Source: Natrinema pellirubrum DSM 15624
GTDB lineage: Archaea > Halobacteriota > Halobacteria > Halobacteriales > Natrialbaceae
Direction of reading: 5' to 3'
DNA length: 64,000 nt
Assembly (NCBI RefSeq): GCF_000230735.2
Contig: NC_019962.1
Span: 1 to 64,000 of the forward strand
Positions 1 to 7,542 of this stretch are shown one piece after another (position 1 is the stretch's first letter; every line of letters starts with the position of its first letter). A model generated the notes under the pieces. It worked only from the letters and a program-made list of their open reading frames with translations, made no database searches and had not been told where the DNA came from. The position numbers and the translations under genes were made by a program.

Positions 1-212
1 GTCGGTCGGACGGACAGTGGTTCACCTAGAACTGACGAGAAGTGACCGATAATCGAGGGAAAACGACAGTGGGACTCGAGAACGTGTTCCGCTTCGAGCC
101 GTTAGCGTAGAACCGTGTTTCGAAGGAGAGTATTGGTCTCTGGTAACGAGTGCCCCGATATGGTGTGTCGAGCTGTATGTGATAAAGGATCACCTAGTAG
201 GATCCCGGAGCG

Positions 213-243
213 GAGCCCCCCACCCCTTCGTTTCGAGTGGAGA
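213..243 (-). promoter_or_regulatory. Origin recognition box, left, with G-string
   Basis: Read on the minus strand the core is CTCCACTCGAAACG, followed by AAGGGGTGGGG. It matches the haloarchaeal ORB pattern YTCCAnnnGAAAC plus a G-run. It is the inverted partner of the box at 549-578, sharing the CGAAACGAAGGGGTGGGG stretch. Confidence 0.75.
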
Positions 244-354
244 CCGACGAACGGGGGAGTGGATCGAGAGACGGAATCGGTCCGGATTCCCCCTTGACTT
301 CCACTCGAGCCGCCGTTCGGGAGGGTCTCGAGGCCGAACGCGGCGAGAGAATCG

Positions 355-510
355 GTTCTAGTAACTCGAAGACTGATCTAGTAATTAGAGAAGCTATGAG
401 GTGTCGATCTAGTAGGCACTAGCAATACTGAATAACCCTCTAGCAAAATACTGTTGTCTGCTAGTTCTGCGGATACTGTTTCTAGGCTATATACATAAAA
501 CTTGCCTCCT
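355..510. other. AT-rich, CTAG-rich putative DNA unwinding element
   Basis: This is the lowest-GC part of the first 3 kb and lies between the two inverted ORBs. Seven CTAG tetramers occur within 128 bases (358, 378, 409, 419, 440, 461, 482), several as CTAGTA or CTAGCA. CTAG is generally rare in haloarchaeal DNA, so the cluster is distinctive. A role in duplex unwinding is inferred from position and composition. Confidence 0.6.
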
Positions 511-548
511 AAAATGACCCCCTCCCCCCACCCCACCCTTGGACTGCG

Positions 549-578
549 TTCCACCCGAAACGAAGGGGTGGGGGGAAG
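549..578 (+). promoter_or_regulatory. Origin recognition box, right, with G-string
   Basis: The sequence TTCCACCCGAAACG is followed by AAGGGGTGGGGGG. It mirrors the box at 213-243 across the AT-rich core, as in other haloarchaeal origins where Orc1 binds inverted ORBs. Confidence 0.75.
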
Positions 579-984
579 GTATCGACTATTGGTATCCTAC
601 ACCACACATTCTCTTCCGGCGTTGTCAGTCGATCCCACATCTACTTCCGATACAGAACTCGGCCGCACTCTTCAGTTACTATCCCAATATGTATCGTCGA
701 CATGTGCATTGACATGTTACCAACGCACACGCAGTACGTCCGTCCGTTCCAGTCGAAGCCAGCCCCCTGCCGGTCGACTCGAAATCCCGTTCCCAATGTT
801 CTCACCTGTTCCCGATACCGCGTTCGAACTCACCTTTCGGACGGCGGTGTCGCTCGTGACACAAGCGTGTGAGCAGCGGCGATCGGTTCCGTTCGGCCAC
901 CGAACGGCGGACGCGATGTCGTTGGCAGGGCCGAGTCACAGCCATCGATCGGCGGCTGTTTCTCGATCCGGACGGGGAAGGGAC

Positions 985-994
985 AAATTTATTA
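985..994 (+). promoter_or_regulatory. Probable TATA box of orc1
   Basis: AAATTTATTA in otherwise GC-rich DNA. An archaeal TATA box here would place transcription start near 1012-1020, giving orc1 a leader of about 125 nt that contains the ORB at 1108-1132. Inferred from composition and position. Confidence 0.4.
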
Positions 995-1107
995 GCGTGG
1001 TTTTCCTCTGTTTCGTTTGCATCAACTGGACCCGAATCGTGTAACCGGGATCGCGAATCCACTGAAGGAAGCCATCGTACGAGGCTCTTTCCGGTTGCCG
1101 ACTCGGT

Positions 1108-1132
1108 ACTCCACCCGAAACCAGGGGGTTCG
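1108..1132 (+). promoter_or_regulatory. Origin recognition box in the orc1 leader
   Basis: The core CTCCACCCGAAACC is followed by AGGGGGTT. It lies 11 bases before the orc1 ATG, downstream of the likely TATA box, so Orc1 bound here could block its own transcription. Autoregulation is an inference. Confidence 0.65.
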
Positions 1133-1142
1133 TGTACGACCG

Positions 1143-2903
1143 ATGTCAGACGACGATTCAGAGATCACGGGTTCGGACGAGGTCGAGGTCGACGGAGCGA
1201 ACGGGTTCTCGGGAAACTTCGAGAACGCGGATCTCGGCGACGAAGAGTCGAATCAGGGCCTGTTCGATGATCTGTTGAGCGGCGAACCGATCTTCGAGAA
1301 CAAGGAGGTCCTGCGACCGTCCTATACCCCACACGAACTCCCCCATCGGAGCGATCAGATCAACAAGATGGCGACGATTCTGGTCGCCGCGCTCCGCGGG
1401 GAGACCCCCTCGAACATTCTCATCTACGGGAAAACCGGGACCGGCAAGACCGCGAGCGCGAAGTTCGTCAGCAAGGAACTCGAGAGTACGTCTCAGAAGT
1501 ACTCGGTCCCCTGTGACGTTGAGTACATCAACTGCGAGGTCACCGACACCCAGTACCGAGTCCTCGCACAGCTCGCGAACAAGTTCATCGAGAAAAACGA
1601 GGCTCGAATCGACGAGCGGATCGACGAACTCCAGTCCCTGCTGGACGATCTCGAGGCGTACGACCGCGCTATCGACGTCGATGCCTCGAGCGACGACCCG
1701 GACGATCGGACGGCGTCGGACCCGTTCGATTTCGTCTCCGAGGACGAGGTTGACGGCGACGCCGAAACTTCGACTGGAACTGATACCGGACCGCAGTCCG
1801 GTGATTCTCCACTCGAAAAAGGGGGGTCCGGTGACCGAACAGATTCATCGTCCGAAACCGAACCGGCGGCACTCGAGAACGCTGCCGACGGGCCCGGTGT
1901 ATCCGGGGACGGGGCCGCCGATCCGACCCCCGATCACCCGCTCGCGTCGACGCCGTTCGACGACCGAGACGAGATCGAAGCCCGGATCACGGAGCTACGA
2001 GACGACAAGGACTCCTTCGAAGAGGTGCCGATGACCGGCTGGCCGACCGACCGGGTCTACAGCGTCTTCTTCGACGCCGTCGACTACGACGAACGGGTCG
2101 TCGTCATCATGTTAGACGAGATCGACAAACTCGTCGAGAAAAGCGGTGACGACACGCTGTATAATCTCTCGCGGATGAACTCCGAACTCGAGAACTCGCG
2201 GGTCTCGATCATCGGCATCTCGAACGACCTGAAGTTTACCGACTTCCTCGATCCCCGCGTGAAGTCCTCGCTGGGCGAAGAGGAGATCGTCTTCCCGCCC
2301 TACGACGCCAACCAGCTCCGTGACATCCTCGAGCATCGCTCCGAGGTCGCCTTCAAGGGGGGCGCGCTATCGGGCGACGTGATCCCGCTGTGTGCGGCCT
2401 TCGCCGCACAGGAACACGGGGACGCACGGCGTGCGCTGGACCTGCTGCGGACCGCCGGCGAACTCGCCGAGCGCTCCCAGTCGGAGACGATCGTCGAGGA
2501 ACACGTCCGACAGGCCCAGGACAAGATCGAACTCGATCGGGTCGTCGAGGTCGTCCGTACGCTCCCCACGCAGTCGAAACTCGTCCTTTTCGCTATCATC
2601 CTGCTCGAGAAAAACGGCGTCCACAGCATCAACACGGGTGAGGTGTTCAACATCTACAAACGGCTCTGTGAGGAGATCGACGCGGACGTCCTCACGCAGC
2701 GTCGCGTAACGGACCTCATCAGCGAACTCGATATGCTCGGGATCGTCAACGCCGTCGTCGTCTCCAAGGGCCGGTACGGCCGAACCAAGGAGATCAGCCT
2801 CTCGGTCCCGCTCGAGGAGACGGAGGCCGTCCTCCTTTCCGATTCGCGGCTTTCCGATATCGACGACGTCCAGCCGTTCGTACAGGCTCGGTTCGAGAAC
2901 TGA
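1143..2903 (+). CDS. orc1: Orc1/Cdc6 replication initiator
   Basis: Initiator ATPase of archaeal replication that binds ORBs and loads the MCM helicase. The 586-aa protein has Walker A GKTGTGKT near residue 97 and Walker B VIMLDEID near 325, then the AAA+ lid and a C-terminal winged-helix region (RRVTDLISELDMLG). ATG 1143 is chosen because upstream codons overlap an ORB and do not look coding. A low-complexity acidic insertion of roughly 100 residues (about 175-285, rich in Asp, Ser, Thr, Gly) separates the P-loop region from Walker B and itself contains an ORB-like DNA site. It lies alone beside the origin, as expected for the oriC1-linked copy. Confidence 0.95.
   Translation: MSDDDSEITGSDEVEVDGANGFSGNFENADLGDEESNQGLFDDLLSGEPIFENKEVLRPSYTPHELPHRSDQINKMATILVAALRGETPSNILIYGKTGTGKTASAKFVSKELESTSQKYSVPCDVEYINCEVTDTQYRVLAQLANKFIEKNEARIDERIDELQSLLDDLEAYDRAIDVDASSDDPDDRTASDPFDFVSEDEVDGDAETSTGTDTGPQSGDSPLEKGGSGDRTDSSSETEPAALENAADGPGVSGDGAADPTPDHPLASTPFDDRDEIEARITELRDDKDSFEEVPMTGWPTDRVYSVFFDAVDYDERVVVIMLDEIDKLVEKSGDDTLYNLSRMNSELENSRVSIIGISNDLKFTDFLDPRVKSSLGEEEIVFPPYDANQLRDILEHRSEVAFKGGALSGDVIPLCAAFAAQEHGDARRALDLLRTAGELAERSQSETIVEEHVRQAQDKIELDRVVEVVRTLPTQSKLVLFAIILLEKNGVHSINTGEVFNIYKRLCEEIDADVLTQRRVTDLISELDMLGIVNAVVVSKGRYGRTKEISLSVPLEETEAVLLSDSRLSDIDDVQPFVQARFEN
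1806..1831 (+). promoter_or_regulatory. ORB-like sequence inside the orc1 coding region
   Basis: TCTCCACTCGAAAAAGGGGG resembles the origin boxes (CTCCACTCGAAA followed by a G-run). It falls in codons of the acidic low-complexity insertion, where protein constraint is weak. Binding by Orc1 is untested. Confidence 0.45.
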
Positions 2904-2990
2904 GTTCCGCTGATCTCCGCTGGTCTTTGCCTCGCCGATTCGTTTCGCTGCCAGTACCGACGGGTAACGCTCCAAGAACGGGACTGCGAG

Positions 2991-3953
2991 TCAGGACCGG
3001 TAGCGACCGGCAGCGAGGACGGCACCGCCGGCGAGTCCGGCGATACCGGTCGCGCCGGCGACTGCCCCACCGAGTCCTGTCCCTGACGCTCCGGAGCCAG
3101 CAACCGACGCGGGCGTCACGGGAGCGGCCGAACCCGCGGGCGAGCCGGGGACGACCATGCCGCCCAAGAGACTGTCGACAGTCAGTCGAACGTGGCCGAG
3201 CCACGGGATCCGGTACATGGCCTTGCCGGTCACCCACTCGGGTTTGACGACGTTCGTTCTGGCACCCGATCCCGGCAGTTGATCGTAGCCGGGGTTGTTG
3301 TCGCCTTTTGTAATGAACCCGTCGTAGCGAGCGGGACAGGACGCGATCTCTTCACAGGTCGCGTTGCCGACGAACTCCTCGCTGGCTTTCGTTTCAACCC
3401 ACCTCTCGTTCTTCTCGACCCAGAAGTGGGCGCGATGGATGATCGGCGTCGTCGCTGTCTTGCCGTTCGGTCGGAAGACGATCACGTCGCCCGGGTTACC
3501 GAACTCCGAGTAGCCGGTTTCTTCGCCCCGCTGCATCGTGACGATGCCGGTGTCGCCGACGGCTCCGTCGCCGGTGAAGCGCCCGTCCTCGACGATGAAG
3601 ATCAGGTCGCCCCTGTGCATGTTCGGCTCCATGCTCGGGCTCTCGACGGCGACCAGCGGCGGCCAGAGTCCGCTGACCGCGAACAACAGGAGGCCGACGA
3701 CGGCGACGAGAGCGACGCTGCTTGCGATGTCCCGAACCAACATGACGTTCTCGTCGTCGGTCTCGAGGAACCAGCGGACGACGCCGTCGTCCTCGATCGT
3801 GACGCCGTCGTCACTGGCGTGTTCGCGGTCACCGCGCTGCTGCGAACTCTCGGCGTTGTCATCCGGCGAGTCGCGGCCGGGACTCGCCGCCGACCGCTCG
3901 CGATCGCCGTCGCCGGAATCGCCGGGGGGAGCCCCGGAATCAGAACCGCTCAT
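2991..3953 (-). CDS. Signal peptidase I, archaeal Sec11 type (copy 1)
   Basis: Membrane serine protease that removes signal peptides from secreted proteins. After an acidic 60-70 residue N-terminal tail comes one membrane segment (SSVALVAVVGLLLFAVSGLW), then the catalytic Ser block VESPSMEPNMHRGD, a conserved IIHRAHFWVE His block, and FITKGDNNPGYDQ with the acidic residue of the Ser-His-Asp centre used by archaeal/ER-type enzymes. The C-terminus is an Ala/Gly-rich hydrophobic stretch that may be a second membrane anchor. ATG 3953 is preferred over an in-frame ATG at 3980. It is followed upstream by a paralogue with the same layout on the same strand. Confidence 0.9.
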   Translation of the reverse strand: MSGSDSGAPPGDSGDGDRERSAASPGRDSPDDNAESSQQRGDREHASDDGVTIEDDGVVRWFLETDDENVMLVRDIASSVALVAVVGLLLFAVSGLWPPLVAVESPSMEPNMHRGDLIFIVEDGRFTGDGAVGDTGIVTMQRGEETGYSEFGNPGDVIVFRPNGKTATTPIIHRAHFWVEKNERWVETKASEEFVGNATCEEIASCPARYDGFITKGDNNPGYDQLPGSGARTNVVKPEWVTGKAMYRIPWLGHVRLTVDSLLGGMVVPGSPAGSAAPVTPASVAGSGASGTGLGGAVAGATGIAGLAGGAVLAAGRYRS

Positions 3954-4045
3954 CGTGCCCCGTTTTGCCGGGGCCGCCAATCAACTTTCCGTTCGTCGCG
4001 ACTGCCAATCGCCGCGAGGGATCGCAGTGCCCGGCACGAAACGTC

Positions 4046-4921
4046 CTACGGATCCCGGCCGTCGGCAGCCGCGGCAAACAGCGCGATCGCGACCAGTCCT
4101 GCGACGACTGCGACGCCCGCCGGACCCACGCCCAGCAGCGAACGGGCGGAATCCACCGCCAGCCGGATCTCGCCGAGCCACGGGAGCCGAACCATCGCTT
4201 TGCTCCGGACCCACTCGGGTTTGACGACGGTCGTGTCCGCCCCGGACCGCGGGATCTGATCGTATGCTGGGTTGGCGTCGCCTTTCGTGATGAACCCGTC
4301 GTAGCGAGCGGGACAGGACGCGATCTCTTCGCAGGTCGCGCCGTTGACGAACGCCGGGTCGGCCTTCGTTTCGACCCAGCGTTCGCCCTTCTCGACCCGA
4401 AACTGAACCCGGTGGATCGTCGGGGTCTGGTGCGGGTCGCCGTCCGGTCTGAACACGACGACGTCGCCCGCGTCGCCGAGCGTCTCGTGGCCCGTCTCCA
4501 GTCCGCGCTCGCGCGTGACGATACCAGTTCCGTCGACAGCACCGTCGCCGGCGAACCGTCCCTCGTCGACGACAAGCACGAGATCTCCCCGCTCGAGGTG
4601 GGGTTCCATGCTGCCGCTCTCGACGGCCACCAGCGGCGGCCAGGTACCGGCGACGGCAAACAGCAGGAGGCCGACGACGGCGACGATCGCGAGGCTCGCC
4701 GCGACGTCCCGACCCACGACCGCCGCTCGGTCGTCGGCCTCGAGGAACCAGCGGACGATCCCGTCGTCGATCGTGACGCCGTCGCCCGGGCGGGGTCGAG
4801 ACGCGAGTCGGTCGTCGGCCCTGTCCCGGTCGGCCGCCCCATCGGACACGTCGGCGGTCGGCGGATCGTCGGGTGGCCCCGATCGGCCGCGGTCGCTCTC
4901 GCCGGCGTCGGGCCCGTCCAT
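4046..4921 (-). CDS. Signal peptidase I, archaeal Sec11 type (copy 2)
   Basis: Paralogue of the adjacent downstream gene, 92 bases away in the same direction, so the pair may be one transcript and a tandem duplication. It has the same order of parts: acidic tail, membrane helix (SLAIVAVVGLLLFAVAG), catalytic block VESGSMEPHLERGD, IHRVQF His block, FITKGDANPAYDQ acidic block and a C-terminal hydrophobic segment. ATG 4921 is chosen because upstream codons lose coding character and would run into divergent polB. The two copies differ mainly in their tails. Confidence 0.88.
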   Translation of the reverse strand: MDGPDAGESDRGRSGPPDDPPTADVSDGAADRDRADDRLASRPRPGDGVTIDDGIVRWFLEADDRAAVVGRDVAASLAIVAVVGLLLFAVAGTWPPLVAVESGSMEPHLERGDLVLVVDEGRFAGDGAVDGTGIVTRERGLETGHETLGDAGDVVVFRPDGDPHQTPTIHRVQFRVEKGERWVETKADPAFVNGATCEEIASCPARYDGFITKGDANPAYDQIPRSGADTTVVKPEWVRSKAMVRLPWLGEIRLAVDSARSLLGVGPAGVAVVAGLVAIALFAAAADGRDP

Positions 4922-5093
4922 TGCCGAGCAGTTGCGTCGAGTCGCGCATGAACCTTCCGGCGGCGACCAGTCGGTCGACCGATCGCTCGTCCGACTTCGG
5001 ACGATCCCGTCCCGGCGACGGAGCAGCCCGGTCGGTCGCCGGTTGCCGGCGCACCCGGCATTCGCTACCCTTTTTGTTCCGCTCGCGAATGTG

Positions 5094-6665
5094 ATGGCTG
5101 TGCCACTCGAGGCCCCCGCGCGGATCGTCGGCGAACTCACGAGCCGCGGCTACAACGCCGAACGCGAGGCCGTGACGCGGCTCGCCGGGGCCTCGGATCC
5201 CGGTGCGGCCCTCGAACGCGTCCTCGAGGCGGTCCCCGAGGACGCCTTAGTCGTCCGGACCGAACACGTCGAGGCGGCGCTCTCGGCGGACGCCCCCGCC
5301 GCCGACGCGGCTCCCGCCGAAACGGCCGCCGTTCCCGACGGCGATTCGACCCCCTCCGTTTCAACTGGAACCAACCCGGACCCGGGCGACGAACCGGCCG
5401 GAGCCACTCCAGTTGAAACGGGGGGGTCCACGCCCGCCGATCGCTCCGTCGATCCCGCGAAACGCGCTCTCGAGATCGTCGGCGATATGACCGGCCAGAG
5501 TACCGGGACGGGCGAGTACGAGGACTTCGTCTCGGTCTTTCGCGACCGACTCGACCGGCTGGGCGGCAAGCTCAAGGGACGGGTCAACCACCGGCCGGCG
5601 ACCGCCATTCAGGACATGCCGGGCGGCAGCGAGGTCGCGATGGTCGGACTGGTCAACGACATCCGATCGACGGCCAGCGGCCACTGGCTGATCGAACTCG
5701 AGGACGCCACGGGAACTTTCCCCTGGCTGGTGATGAAAGACCGGGACTACGTCGACCTGGTCGACGAACTGCTCTGTGACGAGGTGCTGGCGATGGAGGG
5801 GACCTTGGCGGACGACTCGGGGATCGCCTTCGTCGACTCGCTGCATTTCCCCGACGTTCCCCGGACCCACGAGCCGTCGACGGCCGATCGCCACGTCCAG
5901 GCGGCACTGATCAGCGACGTCCACGTCGGCAGTCAGGAGTTCATGGCCGACGCCTGGAACGCCTTCGCGGACTGGCTTCACACCGCGGAAGCGGAACACG
6001 TCGAGTACCTGCTGCTGGCCGGCGACATGGTCGAAGGCGTCGGCGTCTATCCCGATCAGGACGAGGAACTCGACATCGTCGACATCTACGAACAGTACGA
6101 GGCCTTCAGCGAACATCTCAAGAAGATCCCCGGCGACATCGAGATCGTCATGATCCCGGGCAACCACGACGCGGTCCGACTGGCCGAACCCCAGCCCGGC
6201 TTCGACGAGGAACTGCGCGAGATCATGTCCGCCCACGATCCCCGGATCGTGAGCAACCCCTCGATGGTCACCCTCGAGGGCGTCTCAGTCCTGATGTACC
6301 ACGGCGTCAGTCTGGACGAGGTCATCGCGGAACTGCCCGAGGACAAAGCCAGCTACGACGACCCCCACAAGGCCATGTATCACCTCCTCAAGAAGCGCCA
6401 CGTCGCGCCGCAGTTCGGGGGTCACACGCGACTCGCGCCCGAAGAGGAGGACTACCTCGTCATCGACGAGGTGCCCGATATCTTCCACACCGGCCACGTC
6501 CACAAGCTCGGGTTCGGCAAGTACCACGACGTGCTGGCGATCAACTCCGGCTGCTGGCAGGCCCAGACGGACTTCCAGAAGAGCGTCAACATCGACCCCG
6601 ACGCCGGCTTCGCGCCGATCGTCGATCTAGACACGCTCGACGTGACCGTCCAAAAGTTCAGCTGA
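5094..6665 (+). CDS. polB: DNA polymerase II (PolD) small subunit DP1, 3'-5' exonuclease
   Basis: Proofreading subunit of archaeal replicative polymerase D. The 523-aa protein has an N-terminal helical region, a low-complexity Thr/Pro/Ala linker (about 65-125), an OB-fold region, then an Mre11/calcineurin-type phosphoesterase domain: ISDVHVGS near 272, LAGDMVEGVG, IPGNHDAVR near 356, YHGVSLD and HTGHVHKLG near 467, which supply the metal ligands. ATG 5094 sits just downstream of an in-frame GTG. It is divergent from the signal peptidase pair. The linker DNA holds an inverted pair of ORB-like sequences. Confidence 0.95.
   Translation: MAVPLEAPARIVGELTSRGYNAEREAVTRLAGASDPGAALERVLEAVPEDALVVRTEHVEAALSADAPAADAAPAETAAVPDGDSTPSVSTGTNPDPGDEPAGATPVETGGSTPADRSVDPAKRALEIVGDMTGQSTGTGEYEDFVSVFRDRLDRLGGKLKGRVNHRPATAIQDMPGGSEVAMVGLVNDIRSTASGHWLIELEDATGTFPWLVMKDRDYVDLVDELLCDEVLAMEGTLADDSGIAFVDSLHFPDVPRTHEPSTADRHVQAALISDVHVGSQEFMADAWNAFADWLHTAEAEHVEYLLLAGDMVEGVGVYPDQDEELDIVDIYEQYEAFSEHLKKIPGDIEIVMIPGNHDAVRLAEPQPGFDEELREIMSAHDPRIVSNPSMVTLEGVSVLMYHGVSLDEVIAELPEDKASYDDPHKAMYHLLKKRHVAPQFGGHTRLAPEEEDYLVIDEVPDIFHTGHVHKLGFGKYHDVLAINSGCWQAQTDFQKSVNIDPDAGFAPIVDLDTLDVTVQKFS
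5348..5429. promoter_or_regulatory. Inverted pair of ORB-like sites inside polB
   Basis: Minus strand 5348-5372 reads GGTTCCAGTTGAAACGG then AGGGGGTC. Plus strand 5406-5429 reads CTCCAGTTGAAACGGG then GGGGTCC. The two are near-identical inverted repeats 33 bases apart and share the ORB core TCCAnnnGAAAC plus G-tail with the boxes near orc1. They encode part of the non-conserved linker of DP1. Function is inferred only from resemblance. Confidence 0.55.
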
Positions 6666-6673
6666 ACCGAACT

Positions 6674-6890
6674 TTTGCGCTGCGTGCGGTCGCGGAGCGA
6701 CCGCACTCGGCAAAACTTCGATGAAAAGCCTCCTCCCTCCGTTCGCTCGTTGCTCGCGGCGAAGCCGCTTGCTTTCGCGGCACTACGTGCCGCGCTCTCG
6801 CTCACATCGGTCGTCGGCCCGCTCGTTCGCTTCACTCACTCGCGGTACGGACACTCGTTTGTCTTCTTCGGCTCGAGGCCAGACAACCGC
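6674..6890. repeat. GC-rich palindromic intergenic element
   Basis: The segment starts with a perfect hairpin (TGCGGTCGC / GCGACCGCA, 6687-6707) and continues with degenerate iterations of GCTCGttGCTCGCGGCGAAGCC-like and GCGGCACTACGTGCCGC palindromes. Composition differs from the flanking genes and no gene is visible. Elements of this look recur in haloarchaeal intergenic regions, but only one copy is in this window. It may also end polB transcription. Confidence 0.5.
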
Positions 6891-6898
6891 CTGTTTCG

Positions 6899-7342
6899 CT
6901 ACGGTTCGAGTCGAAACCGGACCGTCGGGGAGCCGTTGAACCGCGGGCCGCGGCCCCGGCGCTCGAAGCCGAGGTCCTCGGCGGCGGTCTCGATCGGATC
7001 GGCGTCGCGGGCGGCCAGCACTTCGACGGCCATCGACTCGCGTTCGGCGAACCGGACCGGTTCGGCCAGCAGCCGTTTGCAGGCCTCGTCCGTCCCGTCG
7101 AGCTGGGTGACGTGAACAGTGTCTTCGCGCGCGTCGAAGCTAATGAACCCGAGCAGGTCCTCCGGATCGGAGCCGTCGTATTGCGATCCCGAGACGTCGG
7201 CGTTGGGATCGTGATTCCCGTCTTCCGCGACGCGCACCGTCCGGTCGTGGACGAGATTGCGCATCACGTCGGTCGGGGAGTCGGCGATCGACGCGAGCGC
7301 GTCGGCGTCGGCCTCGAGAGCGTCCCGTACGTTCATCGGCAT
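6899..7342 (-). CDS. GNAT-like acetyltransferase-fold protein
   Basis: A 147-aa acidic protein beginning VRDALEADADALASIAD, typical of the first helix of GNAT N-acetyltransferases. It ends with an EVLAARDADPIETAAEDLGFERRGRGPRF segment resembling the last strand/helix of that fold (here the run GFERRGRG is diagnostic). The acetyl-CoA loop (Q/RxxGxG/A) is not clear: only LLGFISF and TDEACKRLLAEPVRF occupy that region. It may therefore be a divergent or non-catalytic member. Transcription converges on polB across the palindromic element. Confidence 0.6.
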   Translation of the reverse strand: MPMNVRDALEADADALASIADSPTDVMRNLVHDRTVRVAEDGNHDPNADVSGSQYDGSDPEDLLGFISFDAREDTVHVTQLDGTDEACKRLLAEPVRFAERESMAVEVLAARDADPIETAAEDLGFERRGRGPRFNGSPTVRFRLEP

Positions 7343-7542
7343 GTGGTAATGCTACGCACGACAATAAATCCCGGTCGCGAGTGTCTTCCCTGACTGGTAT
7401 CGTTACTGTCAGTTTCGGGGCCGTTACGGGTCGAATGACCGGGGCAAAAACCCGGACGATGGACACAGTTATCTGCACGCCTTGGTAACGGAACGAGTAT
7501 GAGTCACACCACCGTCACGCACACGGTCAGCGAGGTGTCAGC

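Larger units (their letters stand above)
1..1142. other. oriC: Putative chromosomal replication origin (oriC) next to orc1/cdc6
   Basis: This non-coding stretch precedes the orc1 start. It holds an AT-rich core (about 355-510) between two origin recognition boxes in opposite orientation (213-243 minus, 549-578 plus), each with its G-run pointing away from the core, and a third box at 1108-1132. That is the known architecture of haloarchaeal oriC1-type origins: inverted ORBs with a G-string flanking an unwinding element beside a cdc6 gene. About 580-980 shows no convincing gene; open frames there have no haloarchaeal protein character. Use as an origin is inferred from architecture. Confidence 0.8.

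Noticed and set aside
299-322. Additional ORB-like half near 299
   Set aside because: TTCCACTCGAG resembles a half-site but lacks the GAAAC core and an outward G-run.
739-770. GTTCCAGTCGAAGCC as a further ORB
   Set aside because: The first half matches but the AAAC and G-string are missing.
502-1044. Long open frame across the origin region
   Set aside because: It runs through an ORB and AT-rich DNA, is Ser/Arg-rich without haloarchaeal acidic bias and lacks any domain; better read as origin DNA.
4515-5093. In-frame extension upstream of polB
   Set aside because: The region is the antisense of the second signal peptidase; DP1 homology begins at ATG 5094.
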